From positions 1 to 43,818 of the forward strand of contig CAVVEQ010000017.1 in the NCBI GenBank assembly GCA_963747315.1: a stretch of 43,818 nucleotides of DNA, given 5' to 3'. Source of the stretch: CAVVEQ01 sp963747315. Lineage in GTDB: Bacteria; Chloroflexota; Anaerolineae; Anaerolineales; Anaerolineaceae. Made by a program: the position numbers and the translations under genes. Positions within the stretch are counted from its first letter, which is position 1. The number at the start of each line of letters is the position of its first letter. A model generated the notes under the pieces. It had not been told where the DNA came from. It saw only the letters and a list, made by a program, of their open reading frames with translations, and did no database searches. Positions 32,439 to 41,776 of the stretch are shown here, in pieces.

Positions 32439-33066
32439 CGGCAGGTGGGGGTACCTTGCAGCTGCCGGCGGTGTGGACGTTCCCGCCATCCTTGGCTCGC
32501 GTTCTACGTATCTTCGCGGCGGTTTTGGCGGCCTGGAGGGCAGACTGCTGCAAGTTGACGACCGCATCCCTTGCTTCGATTCAGAAGATTCAATGCAGGA
32601 CCGGGCGGGAATCGCATTTTCAACGGAAGACCTTCCTCCTTATGGCTCGCCCTTGAAAGCGCGGGTAATTCCCGGGCCGGAGGCAGCCTCTTTTGGGGCG
32701 GGCGGAAGAATGGATTTCTTTGATCAGGTATGGCACGTGGGCAGCCGCTCGGACCGCATGGGATACGCGCTGGAAGGGATCCCGCTTCAATCCGTTCACA
32801 ATGCGGAGCTAATAACTGCGCCGGTCATCCCGGGCGTCATCCAGCTTCCGCCGGGGGGTATTCCAATGGTGCTGATGCGCGACGCGCAGACCACCGGTGG
32901 TTACGCCAGGGTGGCGGTCGTCATCGGTGCGGACCTGGGCTTGCTCGCCCAGTTGCAGCCCGGTGATGGCGTTGCTTTCCAGGAGGTGAGCCTTGAGGAT
33001 GCGCGCCTGGCAGCAAAGGAGCGGCGAAAAGTGCTGGAGAGTATTATCTGTACTGATTCGGATTGA
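32119..33066 (+). CDS. pxpC: 5-oxoprolinase subunit C (KipA/biotin-dependent carboxyltransferase-like)
   Basis: 315 residues from GTG 32119, with AAGGA about 8 bases upstream. It begins VILEVLEGGFGVTIQDAGR, the standard opening of PxpC. GYADIGIPECGAMDPFALQAANLLAGN and AGGVDVPAILGSRSTYLRGGFGG follow, and SDRMGYALEG and GYARVAVVIGADLGLLAQLQPGD complete the family blocks. It acts with PxpB and PxpA on 5-oxoproline, a by-product of glutathione and protein turnover. It ends two bases before the convergent unknown gene, so pxpA is split from it. Confidence 0.93.
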   Translation: MILEVLEGGFGVTIQDAGRCGYADIGIPECGAMDPFALQAANLLAGNEPGAAGLEIPSAGLILRPDADCLLACAGPGWSLMVNGKLLPGWMAIRVRAHDRVEVIPGSGRWGYLAAAGGVDVPAILGSRSTYLRGGFGGLEGRLLQVDDRIPCFDSEDSMQDRAGIAFSTEDLPPYGSPLKARVIPGPEAASFGAGGRMDFFDQVWHVGSRSDRMGYALEGIPLQSVHNAELITAPVIPGVIQLPPGGIPMVLMRDAQTTGGYARVAVVIGADLGLLAQLQPGDGVAFQEVSLEDARLAAKERRKVLESIICTDSD

Positions 33067-33068
33067 AT

Positions 33069-33968
33069 TTACGTGTGGGAAGTGCCGGAAATGTGAACTT
33101 TAATGGAAAGAGTCTGCTCCGGACGGGGAGAGTAGATGGCCAGCGAGTACCAGATCGTTCGCGCGATGCTCTTGAAATCCTGGTCGCTTGCCACGCGCAC
33201 GGTCATGCGGTAATCCCCGAGGTGCGGAATATATTTCCAGCCCAGCTCCCCCAGGTGCACTTCCTGCGAGTGGTCGAGGGCGTGCAGGGGCGGGATGTTG
33301 TCGTTGGCCACAGCTTCGAGGGTCATGCCATATTGTGCCTGGTTGGCGGTGCGGCCGATCTCCTCCACCGCAGCCTGGATGAAATAATTCTTCTCCTCAT
33401 CCACGATGAAGACAGCGTAGTTATCCGAGACGATCTTGCCCTCCTGCAGAATGGTGCGCAGGGTGTTCTCGATGACAGGCAGCGCCTGGTTCATCGGCCC
33501 GGCGGATGCCCTGGACCACTGTTCGGGAACCAGCAAAGAGCCGGTGGGTGTGCGACCCTTCACCTCTTCGTAACGGATCCACGCGCTGCTGGATGGGTCG
33601 AGGATCTTGCGGAAACGCGCCTTGAGCAAGGGAAGGATTTCTTCCTGGGTGGATTTAACTTCAAAGAACCCCCCCTCGGCGCTTATCACCAGCCAGGGGG
33701 AGCGCTCGCCGATCTTATAGGCATTGAATGAACCCGCCGAGGTCTGATGAATGCCGCTGGTCAGGCGGATGAGGGCGCTGGTATCCAGAAGGGCGCGGTA
33801 TTCGCAGAAAATGTGCAGCGCATTGGAGTTATCTCCCAGGCAAACCACTTCCGCGCACTGCCAGAGGGAATCCCCTGTGCGGGCAGCCACGGCCTGGAGG
33901 ATATCGCCGACGTCGAAATCCAACGCCTGTCCATCGGGTGTATCATCATGTAGGGTGACGGTGATCAT
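33069..33968 (-). CDS. Unknown protein between pxpC and pxpA
   Basis: 299 residues from ATG 33968; the frame extends to 34079, but that part is not protein-like and lies in the divergent promoter area. No family recognised. It is soluble, mixed alpha/beta, without signal or membrane segments. It begins MITVTLHDDTPDGQALDFDVGDILQA. Later parts (EKNYFIQAAVEEIGRTANQAQYGM and LGDYRMTVRVASDQDFKSIART) look like a folded enzyme or binding protein. A longer overlapping frame on the other strand (33063-33731) is less protein-like and is its shadow. It breaks the pxpBCA set on the opposite strand. Confidence 0.7.
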   Translation of the reverse strand: MITVTLHDDTPDGQALDFDVGDILQAVAARTGDSLWQCAEVVCLGDNSNALHIFCEYRALLDTSALIRLTSGIHQTSAGSFNAYKIGERSPWLVISAEGGFFEVKSTQEEILPLLKARFRKILDPSSSAWIRYEEVKGRTPTGSLLVPEQWSRASAGPMNQALPVIENTLRTILQEGKIVSDNYAVFIVDEEKNYFIQAAVEEIGRTANQAQYGMTLEAVANDNIPPLHALDHSQEVHLGELGWKYIPHLGDYRMTVRVASDQDFKSIARTIWYSLAIYSPRPEQTLSIKVHISGTSHT

Positions 33969-34059
33969 TTTTTTCTTGCCGGATGAGACCGGTGCAGATA
34001 TTTTATAACAAATCTCAGACTTCAAAACAAGTTGCAAGGCTGTACGGGAGCAGTTACAA

Positions 34060-34837
34060 ATGAAAACGGTTGATATCAACTGCGATATGGGCGAAAGCTT
34101 CGGGATTTACCGCCTGGGGGAGGACGAGGCGGTGATGCCCTTCATCACTTCTGCGAACATTGCCTGTGGATTCCACGCCGGCGATCCAGCGGTGATGCAG
34201 GCGACTGTAAGGTTGGCGGCGAAGCATGGGGTGGGCATCGGCGCGCATCCCGGTTACCCGGACCTGCAGGGGTTCGGCCGGAGGGAGATGCGCCTGGCGC
34301 CGGAGGAGGTGGAAGCGCTGGTGCTCTACCAGGTTTCCGCCCTGGCGGGATTCGTCCGCGCAGAGGGGGTGGAGGTTCGCCACGTGAAACCACACGGAGC
34401 GCTTTATAACCAGGCAGCCAGGGATGCGGCACTTGCAGTGGCGATCGCCCGGGCAGCAAGGCGCTTCAGCCGGGAGGTCATCCTGGTGGGCCTGGCAGGA
34501 TCACGCCTGATCGAGGCAGGGTTGGATGTTGGGTTAAATGTGGCAAACGAGGCTTTCCCGGACCGGGCATACGAACCCGATGGGTCGCTCCGCCCGCGCG
34601 ATCATGCCCGGGGCATTGATCGAGGATCCCGAGGCAGCTGCGGCCAACGGCCTGCGTTTGGCAGGGGAGGGGGTCAGCATCACTCGTGATGGCATCACCG
34701 AAAAGGTCGCGGTGGATACCCTATGCGTGCATGGGGATAAACCCGGGGCAGCCAGCCGTGCGGCGCAGCTTCGACGGGCGCTGGAGGACGAGGGAATTAA
34801 AGCATGCTGTTTAGAGTTCAATCCTCCGGAGGAATGA
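34060..34837 (+). CDS. pxpA: 5-oxoprolinase subunit A (LamB/YcsF family), apparent frameshift near 34600
   Basis: PxpA carries the 5-oxoproline hydrolysis site. The N-terminus DINCDMGESFGIYRLGEDE and SANIACGFHAGDP, then GAHPGYPDLQGFGRREM and VRHVKPHGALYNQAA, are diagnostic. The frame changes near 34600: EPDGSLRPR is followed in the +1 frame by IMPGALIEDPEAAA, as expected in the family. Dropping one G in the GCGCG run at about 34597-34600 restores 258 residues, the normal length. The downstream frame ends at TGA 34837 and overlaps the convergent lipoprotein gene by 20 bases. I judge an assembly error more likely than a dead gene, as pxpC is intact. Confidence 0.85.
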
Positions 34838-35651
34838 CCGGGTCATATCCCACATCCGCCAGCAAGTCGGCCATGTACTGCGCGCCCAGCTCGGATGGAT
34901 GCTCACCATCTTCCAGGATAAACCCCTTTAACCGTGGATCTTCGTCATGGTTGATCCCGTTCATCAAATCCAGACGGCTGATGAAGGGGATATTGTAAGG
35001 TTCGGCAGCCAGGCGGGCGGCATCGGACATATTCTCCCAGCATTTCGTGCAACCCTCAAAAGCGCCGTTTTCCTTCCAGGGCTGGACCAACGGATTGTAG
35101 AGATCGACCGCCCGGAGGATGGTGGGCTGACCGGCGCGCAGCTTAATGATCTCACCCCAGATCCCGTTCAAGTCAGCGGTCCACTGTCCAAAATTCTCAG
35201 GGTCGCAGTTTTTTGGTTTCTGTGAGGCAAAGCATTGATCCATATCCAACGGATGCTCAGCGTCGATCGAATCCCAATAATTCAGGAAGACGACCACATA
35301 CTCGGCTTCTTTTAGAACTCCCGGGAGCTTTTCCAGTGCCATGCTTGGCGATTTACCCGTCTGCAGCGCGTCCAACACATCTCTGGCGCTCTGGGAACCG
35401 GTCGCGTAATCCACATATTCGACCGTGACCCCCGTGTCCTTTTCGATGCGGTCTGCGAGGGCTTCCCCCACCCCCCACAGGCTGGAATCGCTGATAATGA
35501 CCAACTGCCAGGTTTCCCCGGGACCGAGGGGCATTTCAGGTGGCGTCGGGGAAGGGGTGGGGGAAGGCGGGGGCGCGGCTGGCGCAGTACAGGCGGTGAG
35601 GACAATAATCGATGAAAGCGCGATGACCGAAAGCAACTTAAGGGATTTCAT
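34818..35651 (-). CDS. SGNH/GDSL-like lipoprotein (paralogue 3, with Ser)
   Basis: 277 residues. A lipoprotein signal ends IVLTAC and a Pro/Ser linker follows. The domain starts LVIISDSSLWGVGEAL, with Ser at the nucleophile position (SDSS), and ends LEDGEHPSELGAQYMADLLADVG, with the DxxH block. LNYWDSIDAEHPLD is in the middle. It belongs to the same broad class as the two lipoproteins at 20-22 kb but keeps the Ser. GGAGG lies 6 bases before the ATG. I infer an outer-face esterase acting on an acylated envelope glycan or lipid. No close operon partner. Confidence 0.78.
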   Translation of the reverse strand: MKSLKLLSVIALSSIIVLTACTAPAAPPPSPTPSPTPPEMPLGPGETWQLVIISDSSLWGVGEALADRIEKDTGVTVEYVDYATGSQSARDVLDALQTGKSPSMALEKLPGVLKEAEYVVVFLNYWDSIDAEHPLDMDQCFASQKPKNCDPENFGQWTADLNGIWGEIIKLRAGQPTILRAVDLYNPLVQPWKENGAFEGCTKCWENMSDAARLAAEPYNIPFISRLDLMNGINHDEDPRLKGFILEDGEHPSELGAQYMADLLADVGYDPVIPPED

Positions 35652-35808
35652 CTTTCCTCCTTGGTTACGGCCGATCCAATCGTCAATTAACCCAATCCTT
35701 TATCAATTTAATAACATTAATGGAGCACGATTTCAATCCATGAATTTGAGGGATCGCTAAAAACGCGGTGGTAAAATGCGGGTGAAATCTGATCGTGTGG
35801 AGAATTCC

Positions 35809-36720
35809 ATGAGAACCAAAGCCCTTCCTGTGATCCTGGTCGCGTCAGCTCTAATTCTTGCTGCCTGCGCGAAGCCCACCCCTTCTCCGCAGCTGCCCAC
35901 GCCCGAACCTCCACAGCCCACTCCGACCGTCATCGCACAACCGGTGACCGAGCAAGCTGTTATGAACGGCTCCTATTCCGTCCGGGACGGCCAGCAGACC
36001 GTGCAGCTTGCCGATGGCAAGTATGAGGCTGGGCAGGGAGCGGATTACATCATGGTGACCGTGGTTCCTCCCGTCGCACTGGGTGACCTGAACGACGATG
36101 GGGTAACCGACGCAGCCGTTGTGCTGGCCGAGAATTACGGCGGCAGCGGCACCTTCCTTTCGCTGGTGCCGGTACTGGCAACCCCGGAAGGCCCAAAGCC
36201 CGAAGAGGGGGTGGTCCTGGGAGACCGGGTGCAGGTGAATTCGACCAGCCTTCAGGATGGTGTTGTGAGCGTTACCCTGTTGGCGCAAGGACCCAACGAC
36301 CCGCAGTGCTGCCCAAGCCAGGCACAAACCCAAACCTTTGAATACCGGCAGGGATCCGGCCTGGTGTTGATGACCGTGACCTCGCAGACCGCCGACGACC
36401 GGATACGCTCCATTGCCATTGATGCGCCTGCTCCCGGAAGCGAGGTTGCCAGTCCCATGCCGCTGAGCGGCAGCGTGACCGTTGCGCCGTTTGAAAACAA
36501 CCTGGTGGTGAACCTCTACGATGCCGGCGGGACTCAGGTCTCGGCCGGACCGCTGGCGGTGACCGCGGAGGAAATGGGTGGACCGGGCACTTTCAACACG
36601 AGCGTGGATCTGGCTGCGGCGTCCCTCCCAAGCGGCCTTGCACGCGTGGAGGTGGTGGATACCAGCCCCGCCGACGGATCGATCCTGGCGCTTGCTGCGG
36701 TTTTTGTGACTTATAAATAA
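35809..36720 (+). CDS. Lipoprotein with Gmad2 (immunoglobulin-like) domain
   Basis: 303 residues from ATG 35809, with GGAG 8 bases upstream. The lipoprotein signal ends ALILAAC, followed by a Pro/Thr linker. An internal part (about 50-195) includes ALGDLNDDGVTDAAVVLAENYGG, an FG-GAP-like calcium-binding loop. The C-terminal ~95 residues match Gmad2: IAIDAPAPGSEVASPMPLSGSVTVAPFENNL and later VEVVDTSPADGS. Gmad2 domains occur in cell-surface lipoproteins of Bacillota and Chloroflexota, probably for binding. The likely role is at the cell surface or in adhesion; no enzyme motif is visible. Confidence 0.8.
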   Translation: MRTKALPVILVASALILAACAKPTPSPQLPTPEPPQPTPTVIAQPVTEQAVMNGSYSVRDGQQTVQLADGKYEAGQGADYIMVTVVPPVALGDLNDDGVTDAAVVLAENYGGSGTFLSLVPVLATPEGPKPEEGVVLGDRVQVNSTSLQDGVVSVTLLAQGPNDPQCCPSQAQTQTFEYRQGSGLVLMTVTSQTADDRIRSIAIDAPAPGSEVASPMPLSGSVTVAPFENNLVVNLYDAGGTQVSAGPLAVTAEEMGGPGTFNTSVDLAAASLPSGLARVEVVDTSPADGSILALAAVFVTYK

Positions 36721-36780
36721 ACCTGGCTGCAGGAATATCCGGGAGGCTGCACAAGTCTGACTTCGTAAGATAAATAGTAA

Positions 36781-36800
36781 ATAAAATATTAAATACTTAA
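36781..36800 (+). promoter_or_regulatory. AT-rich TTAAATACTTAA element in the 36721-36972 gap
   Basis: ATAAAATATTAAATACTTAA repeats the elements upstream of the ACP gene and of SGNH lipoprotein 1, in the same orientation relative to the next gene. A possible -10 TATTAT follows at about 36817. Nothing else is recognised in this gap. Confidence 0.45.
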
Positions 36801-36972
36801 ATTAATATAAACAAGGTATTATCCGTTTTATGACAAAAAATGGGGAGCTTACGACCTCCTTACGGTTTTGAAAGGTGGGTTGTAACAACTCCAGCATGTA
36901 TATACAATATTAATGTACCCTTTTTGGGGGCGAAATGCTCTTTTTCTTTTTCCATCTTAAGAGGAGGCAATC

Positions 36973-38673
36973 ATGTTCATAAAATCCCGTTTGACCCTGT
37001 TTACCGCGGCGGTGATCCTTGCGCTGCTCTTTTCTGCCTTCCCGCTCGGCGCGGTGATGGCGGAGGGGGAGGACCCCGCGCCACCTGAAACCCCGGTCGC
37101 CGAAGAGGTGCCTGCCGCGCAGGAGGAAGCGCCGCCGAGGCCCACCGTGGAAGAAGTTGCCAACCAGGCACCGGAAGGGCGTGGTGGTTGTGCCGGTTGA
37201 TCCCGCCGGTATGGCACTGCCGATGGTGGAGGAGGCGACGGCTAATTCATATGTCACAGGCGATCCAGTATATTGTCCAATGGTGTTTATTTTGGGGAGA
37301 TCCCCTGTGCGAACATTACGTTACGATAGACGAAGCCATTAATAGCTGCCAATGAATTCAGATTTCGGAACGGTCTATGTGGAGGTAAATTACACCAGAT
37401 TCTAACCCTGCGCCAATAATTATTGATGGCACAAATGGACCATTTGGGGCATGGACATTTAATCTAATCGGGGGAGTAGATATTTCAACCGGGGAGATTG
37501 TGGGCAGGACAAAATTAACCCGATCAATAGCAGTTAATGATGTCTACATATTCTAACATGGAGAATTTCTCTGTAACACTGCCGGAAATCGAACAAATTA
37601 ATCCAGAAGTTGAGATTGAGATTTCACCAGCAGCCGTTTTCTTCAGGTAACACCGGGCGATATATATATTAGCAATAGCGATTTTAACAGTAATCCTGGC
37701 CCCGGGTTTACGATCCAAGCAAATCGGCGCAGTTAACGTATATAACGTTCAAGCGAATAATAACAGCGCAGGGAACATTATTTCCAATACTTATGGCGAT
37801 TTGTTCGTTACCCATTCACAGTTTAACGGAAATCAAGGAACCGGGTTGGTCGCCTTGACCACATATAACATCTATGCAATATGCAACCAGGCAAAGAATA
37901 ACGCCGGCGTGGATACCCAATTCCCAGAGATCGGTGGTGGTGGTATGTACCTGCAAGCAGGCGGGGATATAACAGCCTGGTGTAACAAGGTGGCTGGAAA
38001 TAGCAGCTATGGACTGGTGGCAGAGACCCCGGATACGATATATTTAGCAAGTAATACTATTTCAGGAAACAAGTTGATCGATTTTGTTCCCCTATCCCCC
38101 AACGAGGTTGTTGAGCAAACCGCCCCGTGCTCTGAGCTCTGTCCCTCCTGCAGCGGCGGCTCCGGCGGGGTGGACGAGGAACTCTCCAAGGGCAACACCC
38201 AGGTGGTGATCGTCAAGGTGGGCGAGGGGGATGGCACCGCCGAGATTAAACCCGGTTATTCTACCGTCTTCAAGCTCTACGAACAGCAGGAGGAGAAAGA
38301 GCGCCTGGTTCAGCTCACCGCCCTGCTCTCCGGCTCCGCCCCAAGCGGCAGCAGCGCAGTCTACACCCCGCTGGATGAAAGCACCCTGCCCGCACCATTG
38401 CCCGAAGGCGCCGAACAGATCCCCTGGGGATTTAACCTGGCGATCATAAACCCGGATGGCACAGCCGTCGAATCGCTGATCGGCTACATGCTGGTGCGCT
38501 TCTACCTACCTGAGGGGTTCGTCCTGCCCGGCGGAATGCGCCTGGTGATCCAGCATTTCGACCCGGCTACCTCCAGCTGGGAGCCGATGTCCACCGCTGT
38601 GGGCGGCGGGACGGCCTTCACCTATGCGAGCAAACCCGGTACGTATGTGCTGACCATGGTGCCGATCGAGTAA
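36973..38673 (+). pseudogene. Secreted beta-helix surface protein, broken by about nine indels between 37180 and 37730
   Basis: A signal peptide (MFIKSRLTLFTAAVILALLF, cut after about residue 30) opens the gene. Joining frames by eye gives a repeated-strand protein: VVVVPVDPAGMALP, then PNGVYFGEIPCAN, VYVEVNY, IDGTNGPFGAWTF, KLTRSIAVNDVYIS, EIEQINPEVEIEISPAAV, GDIYISNSDFNSNPGPGFTIQAN, VYNVQANNNSAGNIIS. The clean frame from about 37735 continues to 38673 with NGNQGTGLVALTTYNIYAI-type coils and a C-terminal beta domain. Breaks are near 37178, 37272, 37320, 37343, 37398, 37550, 37633, 37655 and 37725, both gains and losses of one base. This density is far above the rest of the window, so it may be real decay or a badly resolved repeat. 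I cannot tell which from sequence alone. Confidence 0.7.
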
Positions 38674-38692
38674 TATTTCGATTCTTAAATAT

Positions 38693-38724
38693 CAACTCCG
38701 GAGGGTTAACTCCGGAGTTGTTTT
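38693..38724 (+). terminator. Intrinsic terminator after the beta-helix gene
   Basis: A perfect 11-bp stem (CAACTCCGGAG with CTCCGGAGTTG), a 6-base loop and TTTT. The convergent proC stop codon lies in the loop, so it serves the plus strand only; the other strand has no T-run. Confidence 0.85.
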
Positions 38725-39578
38725 GTTAAATGACCAGCCACTGCTATTCCGGTTTCTGCGCAGTCCTTGCCGGCACCCAGCGCCTGGCTGCGCTCGTAGG
38801 CAGCCCACACCGCGCGCGAGATGGCAGTGCGGAAGCCGGCCTTTTCCAGGTAATAGATCGCCTCGGCGGATGTGCCGCCCGGGGAGGTGACCTCGTTACG
38901 CAGGCTGGCGGCGTGCTGCTTGCGCCCGGCGTAGTAATCCACCGAGCCGCGCAGGGTGGCGGAGACCAGTTGCTCGGCGATGCGGCGCGGAAAGCCCAGG
39001 TGCACGCCAGCGTCGATCATGGCTTCCATAAAGAGGAACACATACGCCGGACCTGTACCGGAAAGGGCGGTGGCCATATCAAGGTAGTTCTCATCCTCCA
39101 CGAAGATCTCCTCGCCCAGCGCGTTCAGGATCCGCGATGCCAGCTCGCGCTGTTTTTCCGTGACTTCAGGCGCGGCGGTCCACACCGCAATGCCCTCGCC
39201 GATCTGTGCCGGCGTGTTGGGCATGGCGCGGATCACGGCGCGGTGATCCAGCCCGTTTTGCAGGGCTGCGACTTTGGCACCGGCGATGATCGAGATGACC
39301 AGCGCAGCGGGCGGGATGACCCCGCGCAGGTCCTTCATCACTGCGGCCAGGCGCTGCGGCTTGACCGAGAGGATGACCACATCCGCAGTTTTAGCGGCTT
39401 CGGCGTTGCCGGCAAAGCCGATCTTGTAGCGCTCCACCAGCTCCTCGCCGCGGACCGAGCGCGGGCCGGCAGCAGTGACTCCGGCGGGGGCGGTGATCTC
39501 TTTACGCAGCAGTCCGGCGATGATGGCTTCTCCCATCACCCCGGCTCCGATAATGGCAAAACGGGCTGGTGTTGTCAT
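38706..39578 (-). CDS. proC: Pyrroline-5-carboxylate reductase
   Basis: 290 residues. The last step of proline synthesis: NAD(P)H-dependent reduction of pyrroline-5-carboxylate. The Rossmann start is IIGAGVMGEAIIAGLL. Further blocks are VILSVKPQ, IRAMPNTPAQIGEG, ATALSGTGPAYVFLFMEAM and EVTSPGGTSAEAI, all diagnostic and in order; length is normal. ATG at 39578. It is a single gene, convergent with the beta-helix gene and divergent from the next membrane protein. Confidence 0.96.
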   Translation of the reverse strand: MTTPARFAIIGAGVMGEAIIAGLLRKEITAPAGVTAAGPRSVRGEELVERYKIGFAGNAEAAKTADVVILSVKPQRLAAVMKDLRGVIPPAALVISIIAGAKVAALQNGLDHRAVIRAMPNTPAQIGEGIAVWTAAPEVTEKQRELASRILNALGEEIFVEDENYLDMATALSGTGPAYVFLFMEAMIDAGVHLGFPRRIAEQLVSATLRGSVDYYAGRKQHAASLRNEVTSPGGTSAEAIYYLEKAGFRTAISRAVWAAYERSQALGAGKDCAETGIAVAGHLTKQLRS

Positions 39579-39704
39579 GTTTTTACCCTTTAAAAATAAG
39601 TTGCTTGATTATAGCGGGAAACCATTACAATTTAAAAAGTGGAAAGATTAATCAAAACCCTAAGGGCATGTTAAACTATTTGATCTAGTAAATATACATA
39701 TCAT

Positions 39705-39710
39705 TATGAT
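39705..39710 (+). promoter_or_regulatory. TATGAT -10 box placed for a leaderless transcript
   Basis: TATGAT ends 6 bases before ATG 39717, with TTGATC 19 bases upstream of it as a possible -35. No ribosome site precedes the start. Confidence 0.4.
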
Positions 39711-39716
39711 AATCAT

Positions 39717-41744
39717 ATGCTGGTAATCTCTCTTCTTTTCTATTTTGCCACTTCATTATTTGTATGCGGCTGGGTCTTCCAGCGGATCAGCATAAATAAA
39801 ATCCTGCTTAGTTTTTTTCTGACAACTTTCTCAATCAATATTCTGATCTTCGAGGTCATGTCCCTTTTGCATCGCATGAATGAAGCCGGGTTGTACCTGC
39901 TCCTTCAAGCAATGTTTTGCGGCGGGATCCTCGCAGTATGTGCAGCACGCAATAAAGACGCGGAGGGTTTTTCGTGGGAAAAGCCATTTGCTGATTTTCA
40001 CCCTTTGGATTACGCCCTGGTTGCTTGCATGGTTTTAATCCTGGGCGGATTCTTTATTGTAGGCATCAGCACAGCCCCAAATAATTCAGACGGCCTGAAC
40101 CACCACCTTCTAAAAATTTATTACTGGCTGCAACACAGCTCAATGGAGAACTGGCCGGCTTCATGGTATCCGCAGTTGATTTATCCGGTCAACGAACATT
40201 TTCAAGGCGCCTGGCTGTTTCTGCTGGGACGATCCGAAAAGCTTTTCTTCCTGGTTCAATGGTTCTCCCTGGTATTAATTTCCACACTGACCTATGAAGT
40301 CGCCCGGTTGCTGAAGTTTTCCACAACAAAGTCACTCTTCGGAGCGCTCGTTGGTCTTTCCTTCCCGGTTGCGCTGCTGCAGACGTATTCATTCCAGGGA
40401 GACCTTGCCGTGACCGCCCTGGTGATGAGCTGTGTATATCTTGGTTTTTCGTATCGCGAAACCCAAAGATTGCCCGAGCTCATGGGCGCACTGCTTGCTC
40501 TCGCGCTGGCTCTGGGGACAAAGCAAACCGCATTTTTTGTAATCCCGGCGATTTGCGGGCTTGGGATCTACTGGATCTCCCGCGGCAGGATTCTCCGCGC
40601 GCATATCCCCTATCTTGCGCTTTTTGCAATTTTCTTCCTGGTTTTTTCAGCCTATAAATTTATTCAGAACCAGCGTGAAACCGGATCCTTTCTCGGGAAT
40701 CCGAATGTTGCCGATGTGGGTTCGATGATTTCCGCGGACACCCCGGAAAAGGTAAGATATAACCTTCCCCGCCTTCTCTATGATTTTATTGGCTTTGACG
40801 GCATGCCCCTGGAGTCCCAGCGGGAATTTATCCAATTAAAAGCAGGGGTCTTCCGCGCCATCGATAAAAGCTTCAACCTGAACCTCGAGGGAACAGAGTA
40901 TTTAAAATACGGCTTTGGTGGACAGGAGCGATTTCTCTATGATCGAATCCCGCAATTAAGCGAGGATACTGCCTGGTTTGGCCCCCTCGGTTTTTTGTTG
41001 TTACCCCTCGCGCTTGTGTTAGGGCTTTTTTCCAGGTCCGCACTCATGCGGGAGTATTCGATATTTGCTCTTTTCCTGAGCCTGAGCTTTGGACTCCTGG
41101 TGGTTCTCCAGTGGCCGGGTTGGGACCCTTACGAAGGCAGATACTTCATCATGGGATTGGTTCCGGTATTACCCCTGATGGCGATATTGGTGCCCAACCG
41201 GAAGGGTTGGCAAGGTTTGGTCGTTGGTATCTTTGCTGTTTGGGTACTTATCCTTGCTTTCAACACCCTGCTTTTCAACAATTCCAAACCCATTCTTCCA
41301 TACCAATATTTGCAAAGGTACTCCACTCAGCAGGTGGCGAACTTCCCCGAAAACAATTTTCTGCAAGCAGCCATAAAAAAGGGGACCAACTCCATCCTGT
41401 TCAAGTTGATGAAAAACTCGCCCGAGGGCGAAGGAATATTCAATGGCACACGCCTCCAGCAGGTATATTATGTCAACAAACGGGCTTTGGAGGATGTTAG
41501 CTTTATTCTAAAGAATGTTCCCGAAAACGAATCGATAAGCCTTTACTCCCCCGGGTATTCCATGGAATACGGTTTGTTTGGGGAAAACAGGACCCGGAAA
41601 CTGTTTCCATTAAGATCGCTTCGGGATTACGACGGGAATTCTTACCTTGTTCTTCGAAACCCGGTTGATGAGGAAACAATCACCCGCTGGAATCTGATCG
41701 CCTCCAATAAACACTACTCCATATTCTACGGGGCCAAACCCTAG
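39717..41744 (+). CDS. Large multi-membrane protein, GT-C-like
   Basis: 675 residues with about 12 hydrophobic helices (from residue 3 to about 520) and a hydrophilic C-terminal part. NNSDGLNHHLLKIYYWLQH (from about residue 122) is a loop with an acidic residue and His pair, as in several GT-C-like families, but no strict signature is present. WPGWDPYEGRYFIMGL near residue 465 is a common block in GT39-like proteins. I infer an envelope glycan role; function unproven. The AT-rich upstream region has a -10 box directly before the ATG. It ends 32 bases before the convergent sugar kinase. Confidence 0.65.
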   Translation: MLVISLLFYFATSLFVCGWVFQRISINKILLSFFLTTFSINILIFEVMSLLHRMNEAGLYLLLQAMFCGGILAVCAARNKDAEGFSWEKPFADFHPLDYALVACMVLILGGFFIVGISTAPNNSDGLNHHLLKIYYWLQHSSMENWPASWYPQLIYPVNEHFQGAWLFLLGRSEKLFFLVQWFSLVLISTLTYEVARLLKFSTTKSLFGALVGLSFPVALLQTYSFQGDLAVTALVMSCVYLGFSYRETQRLPELMGALLALALALGTKQTAFFVIPAICGLGIYWISRGRILRAHIPYLALFAIFFLVFSAYKFIQNQRETGSFLGNPNVADVGSMISADTPEKVRYNLPRLLYDFIGFDGMPLESQREFIQLKAGVFRAIDKSFNLNLEGTEYLKYGFGGQERFLYDRIPQLSEDTAWFGPLGFLLLPLALVLGLFSRSALMREYSIFALFLSLSFGLLVVLQWPGWDPYEGRYFIMGLVPVLPLMAILVPNRKGWQGLVVGIFAVWVLILAFNTLLFNNSKPILPYQYLQRYSTQQVANFPENNFLQAAIKKGTNSILFKLMKNSPEGEGIFNGTRLQQVYYVNKRALEDVSFILKNVPENESISLYSPGYSMEYGLFGENRTRKLFPLRSLRDYDGNSYLVLRNPVDEETITRWNLIASNKHYSIFYGAKP

Positions 41745-41776
41745 CCAATCAATTTGATGTTTACTGGAATAAGTCC

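Noticed and set aside
33063..33731. A 222-residue plus-strand frame opposite the unknown gene
   Set aside because: Overlaps pxpC's end and the minus-strand gene; its composition looks like a reverse-strand shadow and the minus frame is longer and more protein-like.
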